From a virus: a stretch of 64,000 bases of DNA. Position numbers and translations under genes: made by a program. The notes beneath the pieces are model-generated. The model had not been told where the DNA came from, did no database searches, and saw only the letters and a list, made by a program, of their open reading frames with translations. Of the stretch, positions 49,364-58,711 are shown piece by piece (the first letter of the stretch is position 1; each line of letters starts with the position of its first letter). The stretch is taken from positions 1 to 64,000 of the IMG/VR virus record IMGVR_UViG_3300009495_000010; one strand, 5' to 3'.

Positions 49364-50650
49364 ATGAACAACGAAAAAAACAAAAGGATCAGAATTGGGG
49401 AAAAGACACCAAAAGAGACCGTAGTTGAAGAACTAGATGTAAAAATCGAAAACAAAGAAGTAGAAGAAGATGCTAATCAAGCATTTTATGATGAGAACGG
49501 GGAATTCATGTGGGATGCATATGAATCTACTTGCCCGTCAAGAACAAGAAAACCAAATCCACATATCAAAACACAGAACGGTGACAAAGTATTCTCTAGA
49601 GAAACTTATGCACAAGAAATGTATGACATGCTTACTGCACATGACAATAGCATAGGACAATTACTAACTGTAATTAATCCTGGAGAAATTCATGAAGGTA
49701 AAATTTATGCCATTAATTCTGAGTTTATTAGTATTGATATTGGTTATAGAGAATTGATCTACGTTAAGTATGATAAAGAACCTGCCGAAATTCAATCGCT
49801 AAAACCAGGTGATGAAACAGCTGTGCTAATTACACAGTTGGGTAAAAACTCACATGTTGTTGGTAGTATCAATGGTGGTGTTAAACACAAAGTGTTTATG
49901 GATCTTAGAGCTGCAGTTGAAGAAGGAAACACAGCTTGGGTTGGTACAGTTACAAATATGATTGAAAATGGAGGTTATATGGTAATGGTCCAAGGTATAG
50001 AATGTTTTATGCCAGGATCTTTAGCTGGAATTAATAAACTACATGACTTTGGTTCTATTATTGGAACTGAAATGTATGTAGTTCCTGTTAGTTTCTCACC
50101 AGATAGAGGCACGTTAGTAGTTTCTCATAGAAAATATTTACAAGCTTTAATACCTGGAGAAATTGAAAAATTAAAACAAACACAAGGTGAAACAGTGACT
50201 GGAAATGTCACAGGTACTGCAAAATATGGAGTATTCGTAGAATTTAATAAATGTTTGACTGGTATGATTCATAATAATGATTTGGACGAAGACACGTTAA
50301 CTAAGTTTAGGGCCAGAGAAATTAAGCCAGGTGATGAAATTTCATTTATGGTCAAAGACATTATAAGTAATACTAAAATAACATTAACTCAAAAAGCAAA
50401 TATAGTTGTTAATCCATGGGTAGATATTACTTCTAGATATAACATTCCTTCTGTGATAGAAGCTACCGTTAAAACTAAAAAGGATTACGGATTATTTATC
50501 ACAATAGAAGAGGGTGTGACTGGTTTACTACATGTTAGTGAATTAAGTGAAGAAGTAATGAGTGTTTTTAAATCTGGCGACCCTATTACGGTACAGATTA
50601 CAAGAATTGATGTTGATTCGATGAAAGTCTTTTTAAAGATGCCACAATAA
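49364..50650 (+). CDS. Four-S1-domain RNA-binding protein (ribosomal protein S1-like)
   Basis: 428 residues. After a charged N-terminal part, four OB-type S1 domains are visible: about 106-168 (GEIHEGKIYAINSEFISIDI), 188-258 (AWVGTVTNMIENGGYMVMVQ), 275-345 (GETVTGNVTGTAKYGVFVEF) and 362-428 (SVIEATVKTKKDYGLFITIE). Each has the beta-strand and Gly-Phe-hydrophobic pattern of S1 domains, the last with GLLHVSELSE. Cellular S1 binds A/U-rich leaders and brings mRNA to the 30S subunit. It lies among baseplate genes, so it is probably expressed late. A role in translating SD-less phage mRNAs is inferred. Confidence 0.8.
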   Translation: MNNEKNKRIRIGEKTPKETVVEELDVKIENKEVEEDANQAFYDENGEFMWDAYESTCPSRTRKPNPHIKTQNGDKVFSRETYAQEMYDMLTAHDNSIGQLLTVINPGEIHEGKIYAINSEFISIDIGYRELIYVKYDKEPAEIQSLKPGDETAVLITQLGKNSHVVGSINGGVKHKVFMDLRAAVEEGNTAWVGTVTNMIENGGYMVMVQGIECFMPGSLAGINKLHDFGSIIGTEMYVVPVSFSPDRGTLVVSHRKYLQALIPGEIEKLKQTQGETVTGNVTGTAKYGVFVEFNKCLTGMIHNNDLDEDTLTKFRAREIKPGDEISFMVKDIISNTKITLTQKANIVVNPWVDITSRYNIPSVIEATVKTKKDYGLFITIEEGVTGLLHVSELSEEVMSVFKSGDPITVQITRIDVDSMKVFLKMPQ

Positions 50651-50668
50651 CTATTGCAACGAGAGTGT

Positions 50669-50679
50669 GATATATAATC
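50669..50679 (+). promoter_or_regulatory. Late-promoter-like motif GATATATAATC
   Basis: 24 bases before the ATG at 50704, in the 53-base gap after the S1-domain gene. One mismatch to the motif at 3592 and 34389. Confidence 0.35.
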
Positions 50680-50703
50680 AAACGGTAATATCATAATCTT
50701 AGT

Positions 50704-52014
50704 ATGCAAAAATTAACTATAGATTCTCCGAGAGAATCAATCCTAAACTCAGCACTCATGGGTGTTGAGTTTGAGTTCTATTCTAACCTCGATCTAGAAG
50801 TAACCAGAAAGTCTCTGGAAAAACTTCTAGATCGAAAGATTAGATTAGAAGATAAAGCACATTCTGATTTTCAACCATCTGCTGAAGAATTTAAAATTGA
50901 ACCTGACATGTCTGGTGGTAAAGGATTGGCAGAGTTGGTTACGGGACCTATCCCATATAGAAATGCCAGATTAGTGGTTATTAAGATGTTAAAATGGATA
51001 TCTGAAAATGGATATACTAATGATAGAGCATCAATTCATATAAATTTGTCTTTCGATAAAAAGTATCTCGAAGACAAAGATCTTATTTCTAAAATGAATG
51101 TTCTTAAGTTTATTTTAGAATTTGATGAGAAACAAATCTATAAGTTTTTCCCTGAACGTGAAAATTCTACATATGCAAAGAGCGTAAAATGGGTAATGCC
51201 GAAAATTGAAGCATTTCATTTTGATGGTAATCATATAGCATCAAACAATTTTAAATTTGCTGATACAAAATATTACGGAATTAATTTTTCCAAAAAAGAA
51301 AAGAATTACTTAGAATTTAGATATATTGGTGGAACTGACTATGAGAAAAAGTCAGATGATATTCTTTATCTAACTGAAAGATTTTTAATGCAAATGTGGA
51401 ATTCATGTAATGACTCTAGATTTAATGATGAGAATAAAATAGAATTACAGAGAATTTTAAATAAAAATAAACCTATCTCAGATATACTAAAGGATTACTC
51501 TAAGGTATCTGAATATTATCCCGACATAACTATATTGGTGGATCTAGTGGATAACCCAGTTATTATTAAATTGCAATGGGAGAGGTTTAAGAATAGAGTA
51601 GTAGATCTTATAGTAAATGGATCTATGACTGCCGGCTTAATTAATTATGATTCTAATTATGGGGCCACACAAATAAAAGATGGAAAGTTTCCAACTGTTT
51701 ATCAACTAGAAGATTTTGAATTTATAGATTGTGAAATAGCTGGAAATGTAACTAATTCTAGTTTTTATGGGTGTGAAATAACTGGATCTGCTATCATGTA
51801 TGGTAGTTTATATAAAGGCACTAAAGTAAAAGAATCAAAGGTAGAATCTAGCTACACACATGGTAGTTGTGAATTAATAAACTGTTATGTTGCAGGTAGA
51901 GATACTATGTTTAAAGGTAAAATGGTTGGAGGTATATTCAGAGAGGGTTTCAAAACAAAAGATGCTAGATTTGAAGATACTGAGATTGTTGTAAGTAAAA
52001 AAATAAGAGAATAA
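50704..52014 (+). CDS. Amidoligase-like protein
   Basis: 436 residues. The first 140 residues carry MGVEFEFYSN, EEFKIEPDMSGGKGLAELVT, GPIPYRNARLV and ASIHINLSFDKK. This is the order of motifs (GxExE, D.S, ELxxxP, HxH) of amidoligases of the glutamine-synthetase fold (PF12224 type), which form amide bonds with ATP. The C-terminal part has pentapeptide-like repeats (FIDCEIAGNVTNSSFYGCEI, then GSLYKGTKVKESKVESSYTH). It is embedded in the baseplate cluster. It may modify a virion or host protein, possibly with the ATP-grasp protein at 16512 (speculation). Confidence 0.6.
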   Translation: MQKLTIDSPRESILNSALMGVEFEFYSNLDLEVTRKSLEKLLDRKIRLEDKAHSDFQPSAEEFKIEPDMSGGKGLAELVTGPIPYRNARLVVIKMLKWISENGYTNDRASIHINLSFDKKYLEDKDLISKMNVLKFILEFDEKQIYKFFPERENSTYAKSVKWVMPKIEAFHFDGNHIASNNFKFADTKYYGINFSKKEKNYLEFRYIGGTDYEKKSDDILYLTERFLMQMWNSCNDSRFNDENKIELQRILNKNKPISDILKDYSKVSEYYPDITILVDLVDNPVIIKLQWERFKNRVVDLIVNGSMTAGLINYDSNYGATQIKDGKFPTVYQLEDFEFIDCEIAGNVTNSSFYGCEITGSAIMYGSLYKGTKVKESKVESSYTHGSCELINCYVAGRDTMFKGKMVGGIFREGFKTKDARFEDTEIVVSKKIRE

Positions 52015-52015
52015 A

Positions 52016-52858
52016 ATGAGTGAAATTAGAAGCGGTTCAAACCAAGATTTAACCTCTGGTAGAAATTTCGATCCAAATTGTCTAAATACATTTTTAGAAG
52101 AAATAGGAGATGATATTACTGGAGCATGTATGGTACCTATTAATTTGCCACAAAAAGAGATTATTAATATAATCAAAAGAGCTAAAAAATGGTTTTATAA
52201 AAAATATGAATATTCTGTAAAAGAAAATTTATACCACATCCCTAATAGTGTATTTAGTACATCACACTTTAAAAGTCACAGAGCACTTACATTGCCTGGG
52301 CCAAGTGCAGATGGAGGTGGAGGTGTATATTCAGTATATGGTTTATATGACTTAGCTTCGGGTTGGAATGGAGGCGGAGGCGGAATGGATGTGAGATTCC
52401 AAGGAGGCTCTGACTTTTCAATGGAGCGAATGCTATTTAGAGGAATGTATGAAGGTTCAGGTATGGCTGAAGCCGCAGAAGAGCTACAATATTACGTATT
52501 GAACGCTTCTATGGCAGATTTATCTAGACAAATACTTGAAAACCCTATTTCATTTCATTATTCTAGTTTAACTGGAGAATTAAAATTTATGGGTGATACA
52601 CCAAAGGGCGATGTTATTTTAGAAATATATGAAACTATCCCTGATTGTGCACTATATTCAGATGAAATATTCTTTAGATATGTGAGTGCAAAAATAAAAC
52701 AATCTATTGGTTCTAAATTAGCAATTTTTAAATTTGCCCTTCCTGGTAATGTTGATTTTGATTATGATGCTATTAAAAGTATGGGCGATGATGAGTTATC
52801 GGAGATTAACGAAGAGATTCAAGGAGACGAAGGTGTTGATTGGATGATGCATTCATAA
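52016..52858 (+). CDS. Structural protein, neck-like candidate
   Basis: 280 residues, one base after the amidoligase stop. It has LPQKEIINIIKRAKKWFYKK near the start, a Gly-rich loop (GWNGGGGGMDVRFQGG), and the segment FFRYVSAKIKQSIGSKLAIF with LPGNVDFDYDA near the end. This resembles a widespread phage structural family of uncertain position (neck or wedge). Gene order, just before gp25, fits either. Confidence 0.5.
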   Translation: MSEIRSGSNQDLTSGRNFDPNCLNTFLEEIGDDITGACMVPINLPQKEIINIIKRAKKWFYKKYEYSVKENLYHIPNSVFSTSHFKSHRALTLPGPSADGGGGVYSVYGLYDLASGWNGGGGGMDVRFQGGSDFSMERMLFRGMYEGSGMAEAAEELQYYVLNASMADLSRQILENPISFHYSSLTGELKFMGDTPKGDVILEIYETIPDCALYSDEIFFRYVSAKIKQSIGSKLAIFKFALPGNVDFDYDAIKSMGDDELSEINEEIQGDEGVDWMMHS

Positions 52859-52880
52859 ATAAAAGAAGATAAATAAATAA

Positions 52881-53237
52881 ATGGAATTATATATAAAATA
52901 TCCTAGCGATCCTAATTACGACGAAGATCAAGTTCAGACTAATGGTGAAATAGAAATGTTGATCACACAGATTCAAACAATTTTATTTACTAATAGCGGT
53001 GAAGTTATGGGGGATCATAAGTTTGGATGTGATTTAGAAACACTTATATATGATTTCAATTCTAGTGAACATAATATCAAATCGGTGATAGTAGATCAGA
53101 TTAATGCATATTGCCCATTAGCATCAAAATACAATGTTCAAGTAAACATTGACTTTGTTCAAGGCGAGGTTAGAGATATTGCGTTCATAGATATTACGAT
53201 AGATAGTAGATATGCTATAAAAATAAGCATGCTATAA
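52881..53237 (+). CDS. gp25-like baseplate wedge subunit
   Basis: 118 residues, the usual length for gp25/gpW. Core motifs: GEIEMLITQIQTILFTNSGE, VMGDHKFGCDLETLIYDFNS. In T4 gp25 forms, with gp6, the inner wedge core; the gene here is directly followed by a gp6-like gene, as in many myoviruses and contractile injection systems. Confidence 0.85.
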   Translation: MELYIKYPSDPNYDEDQVQTNGEIEMLITQIQTILFTNSGEVMGDHKFGCDLETLIYDFNSSEHNIKSVIVDQINAYCPLASKYNVQVNIDFVQGEVRDIAFIDITIDSRYAIKISML

Positions 53238-53254
53238 AAAAGTATACATAAATA

Positions 53255-55084
53255 ATGGCAGAATTAAAATTTTTAAGTACAATTAGAACGGGAGCAGAGT
53301 CTATTAAGGCTGATGCTAGAACTTATATTTCTAGGGTATACAATAGGGCTAACACTTTGTTTACTTTAGCTTCACCGTTTGCACAGATAATAAGTGTACT
53401 ATCAGAAATGATGGATCTTATTATGTATTATATTGAAGATTCTGTAGTAGAGCAAAACATATATACTGCACAACAACCGGAATCAATATATGGTATGTCA
53501 CGATTGACAGGCCATGATGCGACAAGAGGGTTTGCTTCTACTGGTGAAATTATATTTAGATGGAAGCCCGGTGCTGATATGGCAAAAATAGCAGGAAGTT
53601 TATTAAATATTAATGGTAGATCAGAAATTAAATTTGATGCTAACGGAATGACATATACTTTATTAAATTCTGTTGAATTATTTAAATTAGAAAAAACAAA
53701 TTATAACGAATTTAAAAGTGCAATAATTCAAGGTAAATTTGAATCACAAACCGTGACTTCTAACGGTGAAAAATTACAATCATTTAACATTAATACTGGT
53801 GGAATCACTGATCACAGTAAAGTTACCGTAAGTGTTAATGGTGAACAGTGGACAAAACATGAATCACTTTATGATCTGTTATCTGATGAGAAGGCGTATT
53901 TAATTAAAACAGGTATTAGTGGAGGTTTGGATCTTTATTTTGGAAATGGAAGTTTTGGAATGGTGCCACCTAATGGTGCTAGTATTAAAGTAGAATATGT
54001 AAAACATTCTGGAATTGCTGGTAATTTAGATGATTCACCTGATTTAACTATTAAGTGGGATGCAACTGGTTATGATTCTAATGGAACAGAACATGATTTA
54101 AATGAATTTTTAGATGTAACTGTTACATCATCTCCAAAAATGGGTAGCGATAGAGAGAATACTCAATTTACAAAAATAATGACACCGCTTGCAAGTAAAT
54201 CATTTGTATTAGCTACACCCGATAACTATGAATACTTTCTGTCAAGATACAATATGTTCTCTTATATAGATGCATATAACACAACTGACGATCAATATTT
54301 AGATGACGATAATGTTATTTATATATTTGCAGTGCCAGATGTTAATAAGAAGTTAGCTAAAAATCAAGATTACTTTACTGTACCACAAGAAGAAATGTTC
54401 TTTGATCAAGGTGAGTATGATGCAATGCATAAGGTTTTAGAAGATAGTGGTCAACAAATGGTAACAACTGAAGTTGTTTTTGTTAGGCCGCAAATAAGAA
54501 AATATAGTATTGATATTAATATTAGATTCTTTGAAGGCTATACTAAGGATGAGATTTACACAGCGGTAAGAGAGAGAATGTCTACATACTTACTAAATAT
54601 AACGAGAAGAGATAAACTGCCTAAGTCTGATATTATTTATATCTTAGAAGAGGTTGCAGGTATTGACGCTGTGAACGTTAGATTTATTTCAGAGACGGAA
54701 GAGACTGCAAGAAGACTTGGTTATTATGAATCAATTACTACTACAGTAGTTCCACAAGAACCAGTAACATTGGAAACTGTAGGAAATGGAAAACAAAAAC
54801 ATGTTTTCTTTAAGAAAATAGAGGATGTAAAAGTGGTTCCAGTTGATGAAAATACTATTATTCCTCCTAAGGTAAAAGGATTAGATCAATGGGGTGATAT
54901 TATAATGGAAAAAGAAGAAGTTGCTGTTTTTAGAGGCGGATGGTTAGATAGAGACGGTGACGTCATGGAAGACGATGTATTAATTAACGCTGAAGCTGCG
55001 GTAAGTATAAACTTTGAAGCAGATCCTGTACCTAGAACAATATACACTAGAGTACAAGCTGGAAATAGAAAGGCACTTAAATAA
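53255..55084 (+). CDS. gp6/gpJ-like baseplate wedge protein
   Basis: 609 residues. The N-terminal helical part (DARTYISRVYNRANTLFTLA, SPFAQIISVLSEMMDLIMYY) and central/late beta segments (RKYSIDINIRFFEGYTKDEI, YIAxR-type helix then LPKSDIIYILEEVAGIDAVN) match the baseplate J/gp6 family. It would build the inner ring of the baseplate with gp25. TAATG overlap with the next gene. Confidence 0.8.
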   Translation: MAELKFLSTIRTGAESIKADARTYISRVYNRANTLFTLASPFAQIISVLSEMMDLIMYYIEDSVVEQNIYTAQQPESIYGMSRLTGHDATRGFASTGEIIFRWKPGADMAKIAGSLLNINGRSEIKFDANGMTYTLLNSVELFKLEKTNYNEFKSAIIQGKFESQTVTSNGEKLQSFNINTGGITDHSKVTVSVNGEQWTKHESLYDLLSDEKAYLIKTGISGGLDLYFGNGSFGMVPPNGASIKVEYVKHSGIAGNLDDSPDLTIKWDATGYDSNGTEHDLNEFLDVTVTSSPKMGSDRENTQFTKIMTPLASKSFVLATPDNYEYFLSRYNMFSYIDAYNTTDDQYLDDDNVIYIFAVPDVNKKLAKNQDYFTVPQEEMFFDQGEYDAMHKVLEDSGQQMVTTEVVFVRPQIRKYSIDINIRFFEGYTKDEIYTAVRERMSTYLLNITRRDKLPKSDIIYILEEVAGIDAVNVRFISETEETARRLGYYESITTTVVPQEPVTLETVGNGKQKHVFFKKIEDVKVVPVDENTIIPPKVKGLDQWGDIIMEKEEVAVFRGGWLDRDGDVMEDDVLINAEAAVSINFEADPVPRTIYTRVQAGNRKALK

Positions 55085-55368
55085 TGGGTTTATTTACAAA
55101 TTTATTTAACTATAGACAACGTAGAAGATACGATTCTGTTAAATCTAGAAAGGATGATAGATTACATACGGGATTTAACTACAATGATGAGTTAGCTCCA
55201 GGGGAATTTATTAGCAGATCTTTGTCTGGTCACATTCAAAGAAATCAAACCATGCAACATTTTTTAATATTCTTAGATGACGCATTAAAGAATTTATTAA
55301 AAGGCGCAAGATATTTAAATAATTTTAAAAATTATACCGTTGACGAAAACACAAAGAAAACCAAATAA
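55084..55368 (+). CDS. Small baseplate-cluster protein
   Basis: 94 residues. Basic start (LFTNLFNYRQRRRYDSVKSR) and a helix (HFLIFLDDALKNLLKGARYL). Overlaps both neighbours by one base (TAATG at each junction), so tightly coupled to gp6-like and the next wedge gene. Probably a small wedge or assembly factor. Confidence 0.55.
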   Translation: MGLFTNLFNYRQRRRYDSVKSRKDDRLHTGFNYNDELAPGEFISRSLSGHIQRNQTMQHFLIFLDDALKNLLKGARYLNNFKNYTVDENTKKTK

Positions 55369-58112
55369 TGTACGATAATTTAAGATTTTTTAAAGGATTA
55401 GAATATGATTTAAACTTCGTAAAGGATAACTCTGATGTTTATCAAGGAACCGTACATTTATCTGAGGTTTCTGCTGGTTTATACGAAACTATTAATTTAT
55501 TTATATTAGAAGAGTGTGAATTATTCGGAGACCCTATTATAAATTTCCCAGTATCTGAAACACCAGACAACGATAAATTTATATTTGAATGGAGTGAAGA
55601 TACTAGATTTGGTAGTAAAGATATTACACTATATAATGTAGATCATTCTGGAAATCTTCCAGTAATTAAAGAGTTAAAATCTCAAACTATTGATCTAATA
55701 GATTTTAGTAAAGTTGCGGTATTCAATGACGGTACTAAAGCGCTGTGGGAACAAGATAGTACAGCTATTCAAATTAATATAGCATTAAATTCATTAAAAG
55801 CTGGGCCACATGTTAGAAACTTACACGTTTATCATAGTGCGGCGGGTGTAAAAACACTTATAGCGGATATTGAAGTTTATGGTGAAGTAGTTGCTGAAGA
55901 TGAAAGAACTAAAATTCTTCTTCAAAATTTTGGAGCTACGTTGGACGAATCTGATTTTATGTTATTCAAAGATCATGACATTAGTGAAATGTCACCTGAT
56001 TATAAATTACTGAATAAGAAAAGAAAGGAATTGCTTTTAGAATTACACAATATAAAACCATTTGTTGGTACATATAAAGCAATATTAAATGCAATAGATT
56101 TCTTTGGTTATGATAAAATAACGTTGAAGGAATACTGGCTAAATGTTAATAATTCTGTTAAGAACTTTGGTAAATTATTTGCAGTTCCAGTTCCTAACTC
56201 GTCTGTTAGGGGTGAAAACACTAGAAAGAAATTAGCGTTTAAGCTTCCTTCTAGTACAATGAAAAAAACTAGCAAGTTTAGTCTTGTATACAGGTTAAAC
56301 GAGCCTAATGGAACGTTTGATCATTGGGATATTCCTAATGTTGATGAGGTTTTTGATTATACACCAGAAGAAGTACTTATTAAACTATATGGTTTAAAGG
56401 CAAAGTTACAAAAAGATTATTTACCGCTTCAAGCAAAAATTATAGATATTACTGCTGAAGGAGATTATTTCGCTCAAAGAAATATAAACGTATGGAATAT
56501 TCAAAACGGTATTGATTTCTTTAGTGAAGGGCATAATATTAAGTTTAATGTATTTCCTAACGATAGACAGTTATTTATAGAAGACATGTCAATGGTCTTA
56601 AAACCATCGCTTGATCAAAATAATGATTCCAGTAATTATAATTTATTTTTAAATACTAAAAGTGGACAAGAGCATACGTTAACCCCAAATAATAGAACAG
56701 AATTAAAGAGTATATTTAGAGAGTTTTATGAAACATATCATAATCAAGAATTATATTCTTATAATCCTAATATTCCAATTGGATGTCCTGTGTTATTAGA
56801 CGGTACAGAATCGTTTGATGATATTTGGGACGAGGCTAAATTTACATGGGAAGATGCTCATAATCCAAATGATACACTGTTAGTTACATGGAATGATTGG
56901 TGGAAAGCATGGGTTTATGAAATAGAATGGATTGTTACAAGTAAAAATAAAGGGTATAACCAGACTTATAGAGGTGCGATAGATGATTATTTGATCCTTC
57001 CGTTGATATTACCACATAATGACATATATACTGTCGAGATGAGAACATATGATCTCTTTGGACACAGATCTCATTATAGAATGAAAGATCTAATAGATGT
57101 AAAACTTAAAAATCTAGAATTATATGGCATATATAAGTGGCTAGAAGATGATTCATGGGATAATAAAGATTTGACATGGCAAAAATCAGGTGGTTATTGG
57201 AATCAACCTCAAGATAATGTAACAACTATCGATGATGATATTGCTACTCTTTATTTAACATTAGACAGAGCTAATTACATTCATTTTGAAGAGGATCAAG
57301 GTGTTAGATTTTCAACTGTTAGTAGATATTTAGATATTTATTCTGAAACTGCATATAGTGAAACTACTGGACCATATACATGGGACGAATCAACTTTTGA
57401 TTGGAAAGACACTGAACATTTAGCGTGGCATTTCATGAGAGTTGGACCTGATTTAACTTCTAGTTTTAAAATAAACGATATACAACAAGGTGACACCTTA
57501 GTAATAACACACAAAGATCCAAAAACTGGAGAAATAAGCACAGGATCTCATCAAATAGTTAATGCTACGCCAACTACATTTAATGATGTAAACGGATGGA
57601 CTCAAATAATGAATGAATTACAACAAAGTGAGGACTATGTTATTAGTAAATTTAATTATAATGCAATATTTGAAGATTCTGACGATAATGATGTAAGCGA
57701 TGTTTTTAAATTTATATTAGTTGTAGGAAAAGAATACTCAAAAACTTATGATTTTGAAGATGCTTCAATAATAAAAATTAATAATTCATCAAACGCTAAT
57801 ATTAGTGGTGAAATTCACGTACAACATTATAATCCAACATGGGACGACACCAGAGTATTTAATGATTATGCAGAGGTTGAAAGGTCTACACATGTTACGT
57901 TTTCAACAGATATTTCTAGATTTCCTGGAAGTAAAAATGCTAAATGGACTATCACAAATATAACTAACCCAAAAATCACTGATATATACTATAATAATAT
58001 GTGGCTTACATATATCTTTAAAGAACCTGGGTACTACAATATTCAGCTAGAAACTGAAGATACAAATGGAAATAAAAACCTTGTAAATAGGAACATGTTA
58101 AAAGTAAAATAA
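55368..58112 (+). CDS. Large baseplate wedge protein (gp7-like position)
   Basis: 914 residues. It starts MYDNLRFFKGLEYDLNFVKD. It has several beta-sandwich-like repeats (e.g. FKFILVVGKEYSKTYDFEDA) and a late PKD/Ig-like segment (ISRFPGSKNAKWTITNITNP, KEPGYYNIQLETEDTNGNKN). The size and position right after gp25, gp6 correspond to T4 gp7, but sequence similarity by eye is not enough to name it so. Several tryptophan-rich motifs (TWNDWWKAWVYEIEWIVTSK) are notable. Confidence 0.6.
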   Translation: MYDNLRFFKGLEYDLNFVKDNSDVYQGTVHLSEVSAGLYETINLFILEECELFGDPIINFPVSETPDNDKFIFEWSEDTRFGSKDITLYNVDHSGNLPVIKELKSQTIDLIDFSKVAVFNDGTKALWEQDSTAIQINIALNSLKAGPHVRNLHVYHSAAGVKTLIADIEVYGEVVAEDERTKILLQNFGATLDESDFMLFKDHDISEMSPDYKLLNKKRKELLLELHNIKPFVGTYKAILNAIDFFGYDKITLKEYWLNVNNSVKNFGKLFAVPVPNSSVRGENTRKKLAFKLPSSTMKKTSKFSLVYRLNEPNGTFDHWDIPNVDEVFDYTPEEVLIKLYGLKAKLQKDYLPLQAKIIDITAEGDYFAQRNINVWNIQNGIDFFSEGHNIKFNVFPNDRQLFIEDMSMVLKPSLDQNNDSSNYNLFLNTKSGQEHTLTPNNRTELKSIFREFYETYHNQELYSYNPNIPIGCPVLLDGTESFDDIWDEAKFTWEDAHNPNDTLLVTWNDWWKAWVYEIEWIVTSKNKGYNQTYRGAIDDYLILPLILPHNDIYTVEMRTYDLFGHRSHYRMKDLIDVKLKNLELYGIYKWLEDDSWDNKDLTWQKSGGYWNQPQDNVTTIDDDIATLYLTLDRANYIHFEEDQGVRFSTVSRYLDIYSETAYSETTGPYTWDESTFDWKDTEHLAWHFMRVGPDLTSSFKINDIQQGDTLVITHKDPKTGEISTGSHQIVNATPTTFNDVNGWTQIMNELQQSEDYVISKFNYNAIFEDSDDNDVSDVFKFILVVGKEYSKTYDFEDASIIKINNSSNANISGEIHVQHYNPTWDDTRVFNDYAEVERSTHVTFSTDISRFPGSKNAKWTITNITNPKITDIYYNNMWLTYIFKEPGYYNIQLETEDTNGNKNLVNRNMLKVK

Positions 58113-58126
58113 TAAAAACAATAAAA

Positions 58127-58693
58127 ATGGCAAACATTACTGAAATTTTAGGAACTGATTCAGTTTCTTCATCGAGACCGATCATCAATAGCAACTTTGA
58201 GTTGTTAAATGATGAGTTAGCATCTGTTACGGCCTTGTTAAACCCAACTACCTTAACTTTAAGTGGAATCGCTAGCGTATCTACTTCATCATTAACTGTT
58301 ACACAAAACGGTGCTAACTTATTGGTGGTAAATAATTTAGGTGCCGCGTTTAGCAATGCTGCAATTTTTAATTCATCCGTAAAAGTAGATGGAGATTTAG
58401 TAAAAAGCGGAGTTTTAGGAACTGCTGCTACACCAACAACACAAGTTACACCAGTTTCAATAACTGCGGTTACTTACTTTATTGATAGTCACTTTACATT
58501 ACCGGAAGCGGTAGATGGACAAGAGGCAACAATTGTTAATGTTGACGGTAGTTCTAAATCAGTGTTATCTGGTACAGGAGCTACTTTAGGTGCTACATCA
58601 ATTACACTCGAAGGATTAAACTCAACAGTTACATTAAGATGTTTTGATAATAAATGGTATATCATCTCATCACACAACACAACAATAGTATAA
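58127..58693 (+). CDS. Short tail-fibre/baseplate spike protein
   Basis: 188 residues. The N-terminus MANITEILGTDSVSSSRPII plus NSNFELLNDEL is typical of phage fibre/appendage proteins. The middle is beta-rich and Thr/Ser/Val-rich; the end (LNSTVTLRCFDNKWYIISSH) resembles fibre-head trimers. No chaperone domain seen. Confidence 0.6.
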   Translation: MANITEILGTDSVSSSRPIINSNFELLNDELASVTALLNPTTLTLSGIASVSTSSLTVTQNGANLLVVNNLGAAFSNAAIFNSSVKVDGDLVKSGVLGTAATPTTQVTPVSITAVTYFIDSHFTLPEAVDGQEATIVNVDGSSKSVLSGTGATLGATSITLEGLNSTVTLRCFDNKWYIISSHNTTIV

Positions 58694-58711
58694 ACAAAAC
58701 TTAAAGAATAG

